DNA from: Sipunculus nudus
Taxonomy: Eukaryota; Annelida; Sipuncula; Golfingiida; Sipunculidae
NCBI GenBank assembly: GCA_026874595.1
Contig: CM049313.1
Location: forward strand, 47,130,159 to 47,194,158
DNA: 64,000 nucleotides
Direction: 5' to 3'
The notes under the pieces are model-generated. The model ran no database searches and was not told where the DNA came from. It worked only from the letters and a program-made list of their open reading frames with translations. Of this stretch, positions 11,994 through 25,378 are shown in pieces; position 1 is the stretch's first letter, and every line of letters starts with the position of its first letter. Both the position numbers and the translations under genes were made by a program.

Positions 11994-12584
11994 TATAGTT
12001 CGTCCCAGTACCCGTGTCCGCATGTTTTTTTCCGGGATAATATTTTATACAAGTGAAGCAGTGCAAATATTTCTTGTCCAAAGGTTGCAGGAGCTATTCC
12101 GCCGACTACCTGCGCAAAAAGTAATGCCTTACCTTGCTTTAATTTTGTATGAGACGAATAATCCAAAATATGACAAAACAAGTTACAGCGTTAACGACTT
12201 TTTCCTTGCCTGAGAACTGATAATAAACAAGCAAGTCAAACTTATGACGTCAGTCAATTAAAGGTGACGCCCGACCGATCACTGTGACGTCTTTGTGACG
12301 TCACAGTTGTCTAACAAACACCAAACGCAGCCATAGACATGGAAAGTGTAACATGGAGGAATGTACTGTCCAGCAGTGCCGGGAAGACGCCATTCACGGT
12401 ATTTCAGCATAAATATCGCAAAAGAGTCGCAAAGTAAATACATTTTACATGATATATAACTTCTTTACACAAAATCGGCGGAATTTCCGTTTATCTACTT
12501 CAGGCCAAAGGGCATTTTTAAAGAATATTTTTAAAATAATTATCGCGAAAAAACATGCGGACACGGGTTTTGGGACGGACTATA
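11994..12584. mobile_element. 591-bp MITE with long terminal inverted repeats
   Basis: The left end starts TATAGTTCGTCCCAGTACCC and the complement of the right end starts TATAGTCCGTCCCAAAACCC. Similarity extends for about 50 bases through CGTGTCCGCATG and a T-run. The first 14 bases follow the same pattern as the ends of 9718-11629, so both belong to one transposon group. The interior contains several TGACGTCA motifs and no coding sequence. Confidence 0.8.
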
Positions 12585-13379
12585 GTTGGTCCCTAACCAA
12601 GTCGCCTGTCGAATGACAAAATCGGTTCGCTTAATCAGTCGAGGGTGTGTTGCGAGCCAGATACCCAGCCGTACTCCCTCTGTGAGGGAGGGGAAGGTAT
12701 GATTTCCCAGTGCTCTGTTCGGCCTAGGGGTTATCTCTCCCGCCCCGATCATCGGGCCCGTTAGATGTTCCATGTGACTTTTTGTTAGGCCACCGGATAC
12801 AATGGAAAAAAAAGTAAACAAATGTAAGTAACACCATAAAGCCAAATAAAGAAAAATAAAACACGCGATGATCATGCAAAAAATGTTGCGATAAACACGA
12901 CGTGACGTCACAGACTATACCACTTAGCCTATTACAATTGAAAACGACACAAAATCTAGCCGAATTAATTAGGAAATGATAAATTTGAAGAAAAAAACTG
13001 GTACAGATAAATGTGATCTATATTTCCTGACACAATGTAGGAAACAAGATCTAATTCCCAAGGGATTCAAAATAACTAACCATTGAAAACAACGTACAGC
13101 ACGCCATACGCGGTAAAACAATGCTGGAACCTATCCAGGAAACGTAGGAACTAGGCCTACCTCATACACATAATGTACAGCAGAGCTTAATCTAACAACA
13201 GTACCTGAAAAAAAACTAGAAAGCAATAACCAAGTGAAGAGGTCATACTATATACATAGAAAATAAATACCATGACGATCTCAAGAAAAGATACAAAAGG
13301 AAAAATGGGTAAGCTTGAAAAACCGAAACAACCTAAACAAAATAAATATATAGCAGATGAGCTACCTGTCATCTATCAA
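12585..13379. other. No gene seen
   Basis: Non-coding sequence between the MITE and the Penelope-like element. A minus-strand open frame at 12540-12911 overlaps the MITE end and shows no recognisable domain. Confidence 0.4.
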
Positions 13380-15660
13380 GATAATGTAAAAAAATCAAAA
13401 TGAAAGAGAAAATTCACAAACCGATTATGCTCCGTTACATGACAAATCCAAAATAATCAAACTATCCAAACAAAAACTAACAAATTCAGAAACAAGTCTC
13501 TTATAAAAGGGTTTGAAATTCTGCCCTACAACTAAAATTATACCATCCATCTTTATGGAGATTTAGAAGAATTTTGCCGCAAACTCAGATTAAAAGGATA
13601 TTTCTATCATGAAAACTCACCATCTAATGAATCCGAAAAGCCCACTGGAATAATAAACGACAGAAATTGTAACAAAATCTGGACACCCCCGAGAGGACGT
13701 AACCAAAATTTGGATATTTAATAAACACATTGAGAAATATGATTAATTCGGAATTTTTAAATAGGACAATCCAATCAACAAATAATACTAATTTATGAAC
13801 AAAAAGCTATTACTACACTAAAAAATAAGAAAGAAATCATCAGATCCGCCGATAAAGGAGGCGCCACTGTAATTCAGGAAAAAACAGGTCACATTAAAGA
13901 GATCTAAACCGACAACTCGTACGCTCCCGAGGCAGCGGAAATCTTGCGCTTCTAAAGAAGCTAAAGATTTTCGCGCTGCCTGCTTTGACCGTTTATGATG
14001 CACTTAAACACCAGGTGGTGCACATGGGCCTGTCTGCTGAAAAACTGCTGATGTGAAGAGCAGCCAACCAAATGCAAGTCAACAAACACTCGACAGGCAT
14101 CAGGCTCCGCCCAGAAACCACGTGTGGGGCAATTCCCTCTGAGCATGTGGCCTATTCAAACGGTCGCCGGGGCGATGAGCTGTCACTCAAAACGAAATGA
14201 ACAACATTGGCTTCGTGTATTCCTCGCTTGGCTGATAAACCGTGTTGTCTTCAGCACAGGGTCTCATCTGATTGGACCAAAATACAGTGCTCCCCTCTGG
14301 TGTAGAGATTCAGGATACAAGGTCATAACAAATAGCGCTTACGATATAGGTAATTGGCCTATGGGTAAAGCGCTGTGTAAAGAGCGTAACAACTTGATGA
14401 TGGAAAAAAAAATCCAGAAAATTAGACGGGGATCCAACTGAAAAAAAAATTCTTAAAAGAATTAAGTGAAACAACTTATGCTAACTTTTCCAAAACACGT
14501 TCAACAGGAACTATTCAAGTACATACCCGAAAACCCGGAACCTGGCATATTTTACACGCTCCCAAAAATCCATAAAAAAGGCTATCCAGGCAGACCTATT
14601 ATTACCGGTATAAGAACTCTTACTTAACTAATTTCTGGATTTGTGGAACCAATCTAAACACTATCGTTCAAAATTCTAATAGCTATGTCCGCGACACTAC
14701 AGACTTTCTAAACAAACCTAACATGATCAACAATATTCCGGAAGACAGTAATTTTGGCAACTATGGATGTCGAAAGTTTATACACTATATATTTTATCCC
14801 TCACGCGGATGGTCTCAAGGCATGAATGAAACTCCTAAATGATATAACACCGGAAATCACCACTGATTTATCTGAATTAATCCTTACACACAATTATATT
14901 GAATTCGAAAGAAAATATTAATCTCCAAATTATGGGCACACTTATTGGTACACGTAAATGGCACCACATTATGCTAATTGCTTTATGATTATCTTGGAAG
15001 AACATTTCTTTGCAAATATCTCTTAAACCACTAATTTATCTAAGATACACTGACCTTTTTCTAATTTGGCACCACGGCGTTTCACAATAAATTCACTAGT
15101 CAACACCCTAACATGAACCTAAAACTTGAATATTCTACCAATACTAACGAATCTGTGCAACCAGTTCGTAAAATACAAAATCAACCCGTAAGACATTCAA
15201 AATGATACATTTTAATGCAAAAGACCACGCTGCCTTACATGCCCACTTATTGTCCAAGGCGATAATGTCCAAATTAACGGGAAAAACGTGCTATACATGG
15301 CAAATTTACATGTACTGTATAGCAAAGGAAATGTGTACTTGATTAAATGTATTTTATGTCCTAAAGCCATATACATCGGCGAAAATAATCAAAGATTAAG
15401 CATGAGAATAAATAGCAATAGAAACTCTGTTAACTCGAATTAAAAACACACTCCAAAGGACACATAATTCTCACATACATGATACAGTGCGGAGCATATG
15501 AGGATACACATACTTAACGGATATCTCATAGACATAAGGTTAAGACAAATTTGGGAATTACAATTCATAAATAAATTCAATTGTATACAAAATGGCCTCA
15601 ATCAAAACAACGGTTAACTAGCACACTTGAAGCATTATTCTCTATATAAAAATAATCCCT
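13380..15660 (+). pseudogene. Dead Penelope-like retroelement (RT + GIY-YIG)
   Basis: Fragments of one protein occur in the correct order but in changing frames. They are an ADKGGAT motif near 13848; PGIFYTLPKIHKKGYPGRP near 14540-14600, the signature at the start of the Penelope RT; MDVESLYT near 14763; MAPHYANCFMIILEE near 14956; a degraded catalytic box RYTDLFLIW near 15041 that has lost the paired aspartates; and VYLIKCILCPKAIYIGE near 15330-15385, a GIY-YIG endonuclease core. RT followed by GIY-YIG is diagnostic of canonical Penelope-like elements. Many frameshifts and stops, plus an apparent insertion near 13905-14395, show that it is inactive. Confidence 0.85.
13905..14395. other. Probable insertion inside the Penelope-like element
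   Basis: Penelope-type sequence stops after the ADKGGAT segment and resumes just before the ILKEL segment near 14450. The interval is more GC-rich than its surroundings and has no recognised coding content. Its edges are approximate and no terminal repeats were identified. Confidence 0.35.
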
Positions 15661-16649
15661 GCTGGCCACTGGAGACCATTCAATCTCTTTCTTCCCACTT
15701 TATTTTTACTTTGTTTCTGTCACTTGTTTCTTTCACTTCTTTCTTATCTATACTTTAACACTTTGTTTTCATCTTTACCATGCTTTGTTTTATTCATTAA
15801 CCCTATTATAACTGCACCCATTTCTCAAGTATTATTTCTGTTTATTATTTTAGGTACCTATTATCATTATAATTACTATTATATTATTTCTGATCCTGTT
15901 TATGATTTCTTTACCATTTGGGTTACTTTCGATAGCATATTTTCAATGTTTAATATGTATAACTTCTATTATATTCAAGGATATTAGTGTTGAATGTGTT
16001 ACGTGTGGAAGGTGTTACGTGTGGAAGGTGTTCATAATTTGCATATATTTACTGTTCCAAAATTGCTGTACATAAATTTATATAACATGCTTGCACTTTT
16101 CTTGACCAAACGAGTGCAGATCTCTCATTCGCCCAAGTACACTGGATCGAAGGCTTTCTCAGAATCCATGGATCCGTGATGGGAGCCACTTTATGATCTA
16201 TGGTAATGGCTTATATTCATTCGATCATTTTCATTATTTTACTAGGTAAATGATCATACATATGATGGCGAGATCATGCTGTGTGGGGGTGTAAAGTAGT
16301 AAGATTATGATCGATGTCATGCCATCCTAAAATTTTATTCCGATTCTACAAAAAATAAATACCTTATTTTTATATGTTACATGCTTATTTTAAGTTTTAT
16401 TTAAATGTATATACATTCTTACCTGAAATCATTTTATCACATCCTCATCAAATCTGTCGGTAACAGTACTATATATCGTCGTTGATGCAGCTGTGGGTTA
16501 CCCTCAGAGTGCTTGTGCCTGCGATTCCATTAACATTTAAGAAAATAAAAACTTAATTCCATTGACAAAATTAATAGAGACTTTTCAACAGAGGTTTCAG
16601 GAATCTTAACAGCTAAATTCTTACTGTCACATTTCACACACTGCACAGT

Positions 16650-16651
<2 letters not shown>

Positions 16652-16744
<93 letters not shown>
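16652..16744. repeat. (TA)n microsatellite
   Basis: About 93 bases of TA repeat with one phase break near 16704. Confidence 0.95.
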
Positions 16745-16748
<4 letters not shown>

Positions 16749-17699
16749 GTACTAACGTTTATATATGTAAATACATGGGCTGTATTTTACAAAGCACTAC
16801 ACCGATATGATGTATGATATGTTTGTATCTTTATTAATAAGAAATGTCCAGAAAGAGAGAGAGAGAGAGAGGTCTTTTTTTCAGAGATGACAAGAATAAA
16901 AATGCCCAGTGGAATTACGGGTTTATTAAAAATAGAAAAACTTACCCTCAAACTAATAACTCATGTCAAATGAAATAGTCCCTCTTTCAGTAGGAGCAAA
17001 GAGTGATACAGGACGGATGGCTGCATTGGATACCTGTTAATAATTGTTTCATTTACATATTTCTCGTCATCTCTATTTTTAAAGAAATTAGCCATTCAAA
17101 CAAGAAGTTTCTATTTTTTTAACCATGCAAGACATTCTTTTATACATATTTATTTGGTTTGCAGGCGATTTCTGAAGGAATAAGAACGTCGTTTGTTTAC
17201 ATCATAAAGAAGCACAAAATTAAATGGTTCGGATGCTTCTAGATGAAGATTTAAAGTATTAAAACATGTATGGTTTTGCTATTGAGTACTTGATGACATT
17301 GAAATTGACACGCACGTGTTTCTTGTCAGGGCAGTGGTTCACGGGAGTAATATTAACAAAATGTAACACAGTGTTACAGGCCGTTGGCTATTCAGTAGAA
17401 GTATATTGTAACATGCTAACAATTTCGCCAGGAATCTGTGAAATCTTTTCGAGCACTATATTCTTGGTACCTCAGGGCCGCATACATGATCGTATATATG
17501 AACTGTCATATAAATTATGTGCACTTAATAAACTGTATATCAGAAATTTTTGTATATTTTTGCGACATTTAACTGAATTATGATTTTAAAAAAATTCAAT
17601 ATCATGAAAATAAGATAAAAATCGCATGCACATGCATAATTTTTTTAAAGCAACAGATTTATTGATAAAATATGATCTTGATATATAATGTATACTAGC

Positions 17700-17727
17700 T
17701 AATAAACCCGGTATACCGGGCTTATTA
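17700..17727. repeat. 28-bp near-perfect palindrome
   Basis: A dyad centred on CCCGGTATACCGGG, flanked by TAATAA and TTATTA with a single mismatched pair, in otherwise AT-rich sequence. Confidence 0.8.
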
Positions 17728-19323
17728 CCGGGGTTGGGGAGATATATTAACTGAGATGTGGAATGTTGGCTCATTTTTTATTCTAAAAGTTAACGAAAAT
17801 ATAGGTTTTTTTTAGTGGAAAATTGTCTCGATAAGATATGTATAAATAATTTTACATTTATTTTGTTGCGCTGTGCTCGTCGCACGAAATTCATACCCCG
17901 GTATGTTTACCTTGAAGACCTAGTCAATGATGATGTTTACTTGGCAAAACGGAATGAGACGGGGGAATTCCGGTTTTCGATAATATTTGACTGGATTCTA
18001 TCGTTGGACGTATAAAGATAAGTTTGATGTGAGGAACTCATGAAAGATTTATCAAATGTACGTTGCAAGGAAACTGTTCCTTTAGAAAGAAACAGAAATA
18101 TGCATACATCGTAAGTAGCAGAAGCGGACCCATGCAATGGGACTCCATGCAGAGGGTCCGTATCCCATTTTCAGTCACCGCAACCCTTTTCTTCATCGTT
18201 TCAGACACATTTTGAGGCCTTAAACCCCCGCCACCCCTACCCAACCCTGTTCCTGAAATTAGGACCTTGAATTAGGTCAAATCTCCATTTCATAAAGCGA
18301 GAAACATGTGTTTTTCTCTTTTACTGACCATGCACGTGGGGGAGAGCCTCGTGCAAATGTAATGCCCGACATGCTCAAATCCATAACTGAAAGCGTTATT
18401 CATATGAACAATAGTGTGAGGTTGCGTGACCACGATGTACGCTTTCTGGTCATTGCCGAAGGCAGTTCGGCTGTGCTCGGTCTAACCTCAGTGTAAATCC
18501 GTAAAAACGGAAAAATCACTCAAAATTATATGTACATTAAAAATTATTTATTCTCATATCACCTGTGTCACTGCGGGGATAATAACCTTTAAGACGATGT
18601 ATGCATGGCACAGTATTGCACACAACGCGGTTTTAGAGAACATTGCGAACAAACGTGAACCGAATTCCTTTAATAAGTATTAGATTTAAAGCTCATTGAC
18701 CTCATCTCCCATGCAGAGGGAATATGACCACTATAGACCCATGTCTCATAGCTGATAACATTTCTTTGGAGGGAAACGCCGTAAAAATTTAGCCTTCCGG
18801 GTAACTTAAAAAAGGGGGGTTCAAACCGTTTCAGAGCATTCTCACGACACTTCAGCAAAGCGGATAAAACATTTGCAATCAGAACAGTTTGAAACCACCT
18901 CCGCAGCTTTGGCCTAAATGGTTTGAAAACGCTTTGGAATGCCGTGAAAACGCTCAATTCGTATTCAAAAACGTTTTAACCTGTTTTGCATTTACCGTGC
19001 ACATGCATGTGAAAGGGGTAAAAATTAATTCTTAGTAAAAAATGAACATATTCTTCATCAATAATAATCACAATAAATACATAAACTTAAGAATTAATGT
19101 ATATTCAAATACGTCCATATGTACGTCCGAAGAAGTATTTAATACAGTCTTACCGTAAACATACTGTTGTTGTTATTTATTATAATTATTATTGTTACAG
19201 CTTATTCCATACTACTTGTAGGATATTTTTTTAGTTCATATATATTGTTACGGAACCTAATATAAACAGATCACGTAATGCGTGATGAACACAAATTTTG
19301 TAATGGAGATTAAAAAAAATCAG

Positions 19324-19415
19324 ATTCTGTAACACTAGGCAGAGGGAAATGTCTAGGGGAAGGAATAAACAACACGAGCCACGCCCGTGTCACACAATAG
19401 AGCACCTGTAACAAT
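19324..19415 (-). mobile_element. Internally deleted copy of the LTR-like repeat at 4-750
   Basis: It starts ATTCTGTAACACTAGGCAG like the window start and ends with the GAGCACCTGTAACAATA segment seen near 735-752. The middle 600 bases or so are absent. Two copies sharing both ends define the limits of the repeat. Confidence 0.7.
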
Positions 19416-19655
19416 ATACATTTCTCCCAGTTGATATACTAGCTTTTAGGCCCACAAGAAATCACAATGTTCATGTCATCGTTTAAGCCAAGGCCATTTT
19501 ATGTATAGATGCATGGTGTTTGTTTTTGTGTACATAATCTGCGGTTCATACATCAATTTATAATAACAGTCTTTATAAATATATCTGAACATTTTTTTCA
19601 CAAAATTTGTCACCTTATACAGTAATATACTTCTGTTAAGCACACAACTCTATAT

Positions 19656-21230
19656 TGTTACGCGCGCCGTTTTCATCCGGCCCCGGGGGCCGACGGACTA
19701 AAAGTCGGGCCACCGAGCGGCGAAGTGGCCGTAACGCCCCCGGGCTGGCTGGGGTCCGGACGCGGGCGCACAAGGGAGTGGGGTTGTCGAGGAGAAAACC
19801 AACCCCCTCCCGGTACTAACTAAACCTAAGGGTAAAAAATGCATGGAGAATGTAAATTGTTAAACCGTCTGATTTTAGAAACTGGAAAATAAGGGGAATT
19901 CGCACATTCATGTCCATTCGCGACACCATCTCTGCAAATACGCAGTGTCTCTCCAATAAAATCCGAGACAAAAATAAAGTTTAATACATTTAATGTACAA
20001 CTATTATACAGTTCACAAACAATGAGGAATGTCTCATCAACCCTGAGGTAACACAAACTCCCCAGGTGGAACCATAAGTCTAATTTGTTAAAGTCTGTAT
20101 TGTATCCACAAAGTCATAACTTTCCAACTAAAATGTCATAAAAATCCCAACAAGAACCCATAACCTCTGTCAAAATCTATTTCCTACTACCTAAATATCC
20201 CACTAAACAGAAGTCATCTGAGGAACACGTGATGTCTTACGACCGAGTTGTTTGTCGCGAAACACAACGAGGTTGTTTCAGTCTAGTCAAGTGCAGTATA
20301 TGTCATAAGTTGTCATATTATATGCTGTTTGGTAGCGGATGGATGAGAGTATAGCGATATTGTACAGTGACATGTAATTGATTAGATAAGGGCATTTTAA
20401 TAGTAATAAACGTGTTCCTCAGTAAGTCGTATGTTTATTTCAAACCCAGCTGACCAGCACTAATTTTCTCTAAATCCCTCTGGTAAAAAGCTAAAAGAGA
20501 GCTGGTACAACCTTACAGTGCTAGCGCGGTGGATAGTCCACGGCACCCGTGGTCCTCCATGACCATATTCAGCCCTGATTACCCATGGCTACAAAAGTCT
20601 ATCTCCCGACCCAGGTCAAAACTTCCTAACTGACGCTAAATACTAACCCCGGCCTTCATTTGAAACATAACACGGTGCCACGTTGTCGTCCTGACAACCC
20701 CTGTGATCACGTGCTACTACTTATCCAAAACCGTGGTCAAATTTATGCCAGCGGGAAAATCTGGACCACCGTTCCTGGGACCACGTTCTCTAGGACAACG
20801 GCCAATTTCAGACCATTGCCGTGACATCATATTTAACGTAATTTTCCCAAGCTAACAATCTATTTTAGAGCATTCCCAGGGGGTTTTCCACTCGACGGGC
20901 GGACTGGTAATACCCGTCGTTCTCCAGGAAAACGATTAGCCGTCCGTCGGGGCGTTTACCCCCCCCCCGGGGAGGCGACACCCACCGGTGTCCGAGGTCC
21001 GACCTGTGTAGCCTTGATAGCGGACCGAGAAAATGCCGCAAATCAGCGCTCGGCCTGGCCTTTTATAGGGCCCCATTGCCAAGCGTTGCTAACACGAGTT
21101 GACACAGTTTCCCGCAACTGGGTCAGCACGCATGACTATTACACTTTCTGACACCGGCGCTAAGCTTCAAATGTAAACAAATTTTGTTGCGGATCCACAA
21201 CTGTGATACGATCATAGTTGTGTGAATGGC
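19656..21230 (-). mobile_element. GC-rich LTR-like or promoter-like block
   Basis: The block is much more GC-rich than its neighbours at both ends (19670-19830 and 20880-21060). On the minus strand a CCTATAAAAGGCC box lies at about 21058-21070, followed by a GC-rich leader, as in an LTR promoter. The outer ends could not be fixed and no second copy was found. It could equally be a host promoter, but no exon was recognised next to it. Confidence 0.25.
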
Positions 21231-23305
21231 CTGTACAGTTAGGCCTTGTAATGGTAGACACTGATAGAAGGCACCAAAAAACTCTTAAAACTACTAAATA
21301 TACACACCAAAATGCATCTGTTATAGTGTCTTTGGTAGTAAATGGGTCTTTCTGGCAACTTTACCACGTTCTTACCTTAACATATTAATGAAATATTATC
21401 CCTAACGATCCTTGTAAGCCCGCGGTTATTTTACATAACAATATACAGGAATTTGTAATGAGCGGACGTTGATCGACTGGCACCCGCCACCGAGATCTAT
21501 TATCGCCCGCTTTATCCAGTTCAAACAGCGATAAGATCAGAGCGGGTTCCAAGTCTAAATCCCGTTGCAAAGGACTGTGGGCCACTTAATGTAATCATGG
21601 CGGCTTGTTCTCTATGTAAACACATCAGCTCGTGGCAAAATTATGGATAGGTAGGGCTATTGAGCATTATTTTGGTGCCAATACTTTGCAGATGTTTTAT
21701 AAAACATCCAAAGACAACAAAAAGGTAATTATTTTATGTTGACACCGCTTGATATGTCAATTATACGATTCCAAAGGGGTCTCCTATTTGGAACCTTACG
21801 AGGCGTTTTCCTAAGAGTCGTACCCAAGACGTTGTTGGCGGAGAGGAGCAGAGCGGATCAGAATCACACGTCTTGGGCCGAGACAAAAACAAGTTATACT
21901 CGATAGATCTGTGGATTTTACCTAACTCCTGTTAATTTATCGCTAAGGTAAGGTCATTTCGGCCATTTAAAGGTAAGAAAAATATAACAATTCCCTTGTT
22001 ACATGCGGTACTAGACCCAGTTGTACTTCAACTTGTACAACAGAGCCACAACTGGGTCTACATGCGGTACAAGCTTTAAATCCCCATAATACATATACTC
22101 TAGCGGCATCACACGACTGACACTTTGACATGTGCACGTGTGCTCACAACGCCTACTAGTCCCACACGTATTAGAATAGTGATCGATCGTCGGTCACAAA
22201 CTCATAATTCAGTACATTCTAAATGCCATAAATATATGACCGTGACACTACAAATCGACCTCCTTTCCCCAAAATGTATCAAGCTAACGTGGTTAATACA
22301 CTAGGGTTTTCAACAGAAACGATCCTACAATTGCCGTTTTGTTACAATATATAGGCCTACAGAGTAATCCCCGAGTCTTTATATGTAACTATACATATAA
22401 TATATTTAATTAGAAACCTAAAATAATAATGTACACAATATAAATGATTATAAGATCAATAATATGTTCAGCTGTCATTGTTTTTTTTGTGCCAAATTCT
22501 TAAATGATATATTAATAACATGAGAGGGTCAAATTGTTAATAATAATAACATCAAGTAATAATAAATAAATAAAATAAAAATATTCCCGTGTTTGTGGTG
22601 TTTTGTTCAGCCAGATATAATTCGTTAAGTGAATCTCACGCAAATGACGTTCACCGTTAGGAATTGTTTTTTTTGTATCAATTCAACAGTAGAATTAATG
22701 ACTGATGGCAACCATGTTCTAGCTATATATGTGACTTCCGGTCATCTTTATCTCATTTTTAATAGAAGATTCAATTTCAGCCTATCAGCCAGTTTGATGA
22801 TTATTTGTATCATGACAACAATGTTTTAGATGTGGAAAAACTATCATTATATTCATGCTGTCCCTCAAATTAAATTTGAAATACCTCTCTCTCAATTCTA
22901 TTTTATTCTAAATTATTTAAACTATAATTGTATTATTTTATTTATTAGCATGATTTTTTTGGTGCACTATACTGGTTCTACATTCAAAGCCTGTCACAGA
23001 GGTAACAATACAATTTCACATACAACCTGCATTATTATACCATTCGTCCACCGCAACATTTATGTTATCTTTTGGATTCATGCAGACCCTTTCCGCATTC
23101 AATTTATTGTCTCGATTTCATTGTATTTCTTCGATGTCTTTTCTGTTTTCTTCTTAAATTTTGTCTCCTGTAACATTGGTTGTTCGCTAAAGGCTGCTAC
23201 CACCGGGTGAATGCATGGTATGATATTATCATATTTCACTCTTTACTTTTATCACACATATTTACATTGCCAACACAAGTGTCTTACCCTTCGCAAGAAT
23301 CCGTT
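21231..23305. other. No gene recognised
   Basis: AT-rich sequence with a short exact inverted repeat around 22017-22055 (ACCCAGTTGT and its complement). Open frames at 22629-23210 (+) are rich in Phe, Tyr and Ile codons and look like AT-driven chance frames. Confidence 0.4.
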
Positions 23306-23625
23306 GAAACTCCCATTGTTGGTAAAGCTGCAAATACCGTGCCATAGAGCGGAAATTGTCTTTTGTTCCCTGTTGCACTCACTGAACAGAATTTGTACTT
23401 TCTTGGCATGTCAGATTCTGCAAGACTAACAGATTAAACTTTCATTATTCTGAATATTATTCATTGCGAAACTATTGTTTGACTTGGACATGGGCCACAG
23501 GAAATACACATTGCTTATTGCCGTCCTCATTTGTCATCTGCTCATCAAACGCTTAAAGGTCCTGTGGAGCGCGCGGATGTATCTTTCTCTTGACCCTGTC
23601 TTTCCTGAAAGGATCGTTTACCGGG
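23306..23625. repeat. Dispersed repeat shared with 46318-46637
   Basis: About 315 bases match 46318-46637 in the same orientation at high identity, for example TTGTACTTTCTTGGCATG and CATCTGCTCATCAAACGC. Both copies lie near the 61-base exon-like cassettes. Reading frames on either strand are interrupted differently in the two copies, so no protein is proposed. Confidence 0.75.
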
Positions 23626-24436
23626 ATGCAACTATACAATCGTCACATGCAGGAAAGTTTATGGATCTGGCAAAAAAATCCTTCATGGATGGGATGGCCA
23701 TGAAGACAAACGAATTACAGATGCCGGCTAGAGGACCTCTGAAATTCCACTAGATCCAGATAACCTACAACAACCATTCGGCTGCAGAAGGTACCTATAC
23801 CATTTCATCTTCAAGGGAAGAAACGGACATAATTGTCAAACTGCCAAAAATATTAAAGAAAGCATCTAGTGAATATATAAGTATAACTTTCTCATTTCTC
23901 GATTATAAAAGATCTAACTAAATAAATATATATAATATTTATTACTTCTTAGGATATGTTCGGACCTAGTGTTGTTGGGGACGTATTCTGCCATGCATGG
24001 CCTATTAAGTTTTATTTTTAAAAATTATTAGATGGCGGTTCAGATCGTTGGTAAAATCACGTAAATTTTTTTTTTTTTTATAATAAGCTCATAATTTTAA
24101 CAATGCGGATTTAGATTGGTGGATGTGATGAAAAAAGGAAAATACATGCAATAGTGCATGTCAAATTACATATAAAGAATACGTTTAAAGAGAATTGCAA
24201 TTCGAATTAAATTTTAAATGTTACTCAGGTGATATTTATAGCTGTTTTTCCAAAAACCACCTTCACAGTGAATGACGCGTGACCGCGAGCTTCCCCGGAG
24301 GTACGGAGGTCTTGGTGACCCCTTATCCTAACTCTCAGCCAGGACGTCAAGGAGCATGAACGGTTGCCAGGGACGCTGTCTGTCTGCAGCTCGACACTGG
24401 CTCCAGTTCTGGGTCCGTTTTGACAAATAACTTATA
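23626..24436. other. No gene recognised
   Basis: Non-coding sequence between the dispersed repeat and the TTAA-flanked MITE. Nothing further was seen. Confidence 0.4.
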
Positions 24437-24940
24437 TTAAAGGGGCCCAATCACCTATAAGGCATGTTGAGTTAACGAGAAAAATAGTTTCTTCCCTTTA
24501 AAATAAATCTGTACCTGCCAAAATATTGCCCTGAAACTTATTGCTTTCTCCTGTAAACAAATGTTAAAAACAGTGGACCGGGCGCGATGACAGCTGTCAA
24601 CATAAACACAGCGCGTGGGGCAGTGTGCTTTGCTTAGCCAAAACACGTGTCAATCAGGAGATGCCCGGTCTAACTTGGCCCAAAAATGTAAAACATGTTT
24701 CTGCTGGCTGAAACACCGCGTTTTGCCCCTCTTAATCTGACCAGCGGTGACGCGGTCTTGTTATGGTAAACAGACTGTTTACCAACACGCAGAGCCCATA
24801 ACAAGGTCTTAAACAGCGGTATGCGAGAATATGAGACCGTGTGCTGGGATGGTCTTGCTGGTAAACATTTGTATAAAGCAAAACTGAACTGATAGTAGGC
24901 AGGAATAGGCATAATTTAGGTCCTGATTATGTCCCTTTAA
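24437..24940 (-). mobile_element. TTAA-flanked MITE, copy 2
   Basis: A 496-bp segment (24441-24936) is flanked on both sides by TTAA. Its ends are inverted: AGGGGCCCAATCA on the left and, complemented, AGGGACATAATCA on the right. The complement matches 7590-8091. A TTAA duplication with AGGG-type ends fits a non-autonomous piggyBac- or Kolobok-type transposon. Confidence 0.8.
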
Positions 24941-25229
24941 ACGTTTTAAGATACTCCAGCAGTTATTGACATCAGAATTAATTGATAGAATTTTTTTTTT
25001 ATTTTGAAATAATGTTGGGTTTATTTCAAATGGTTTTTATTACTTAATTAAAATATGAATAAAATACATTTGAAAAAAAGGTACGCTTCAGCATTAAAGT
25101 AAGAGGGGCCCAAATGCAAGGTTTTATGCAACGGACGCTGTGTCTATGTCAGTCGAACTATTGATATATTTTACCAAATATATATATAATAAATATGTAA
25201 CCGTTGCTACGCGTCTCCATGCTGCTTAC

Positions 25230-25290
25230 GTGTCTGTACTGTCTCTTGCAATGGCTTGGCATACAGGAAAGTAAAGTCACTGAAACCCAA
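25230..25290 (-). CDS. Exon-like cassette 1
   Basis: 61 bases between CTCTCAG and GTAAGC on the minus strand, open in one frame (LGFSDFTFLYAKPLQETVQT plus one base). Whether it is spliced is unknown. Confidence 0.4.
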
Positions 25291-25378
25291 CTGAGAGAGA
25301 AAGACAAAACATATTAGCATATACAAAAGTAATAAATTGATATATGTAACTGTTGCTATGTGTCTCCATGCTGCTTAC

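Larger units (their letters stand above)
15661..19323. other. No gene recognised; microsatellites
   Basis: AT-rich non-coding sequence. Open frames at 15724-15987 and 17266-17583 (+) show no domain and look like chance. It holds the TA microsatellite at 16652, a short GA repeat near 16854, and a near-perfect palindrome at 17700. Confidence 0.45.

Noticed and set aside
17266-17583. 105-codon open frame on the + strand
   Set aside because: No domain, motif or splice context was recognised, and the AT-rich setting makes such a frame unremarkable.
22629-23429. Three consecutive open frames rich in Phe, Tyr and Ile
   Set aside because: Composition follows the AT-rich DNA. Part of it lies in a repeat whose second copy at 46.3 kb has the frames broken elsewhere.
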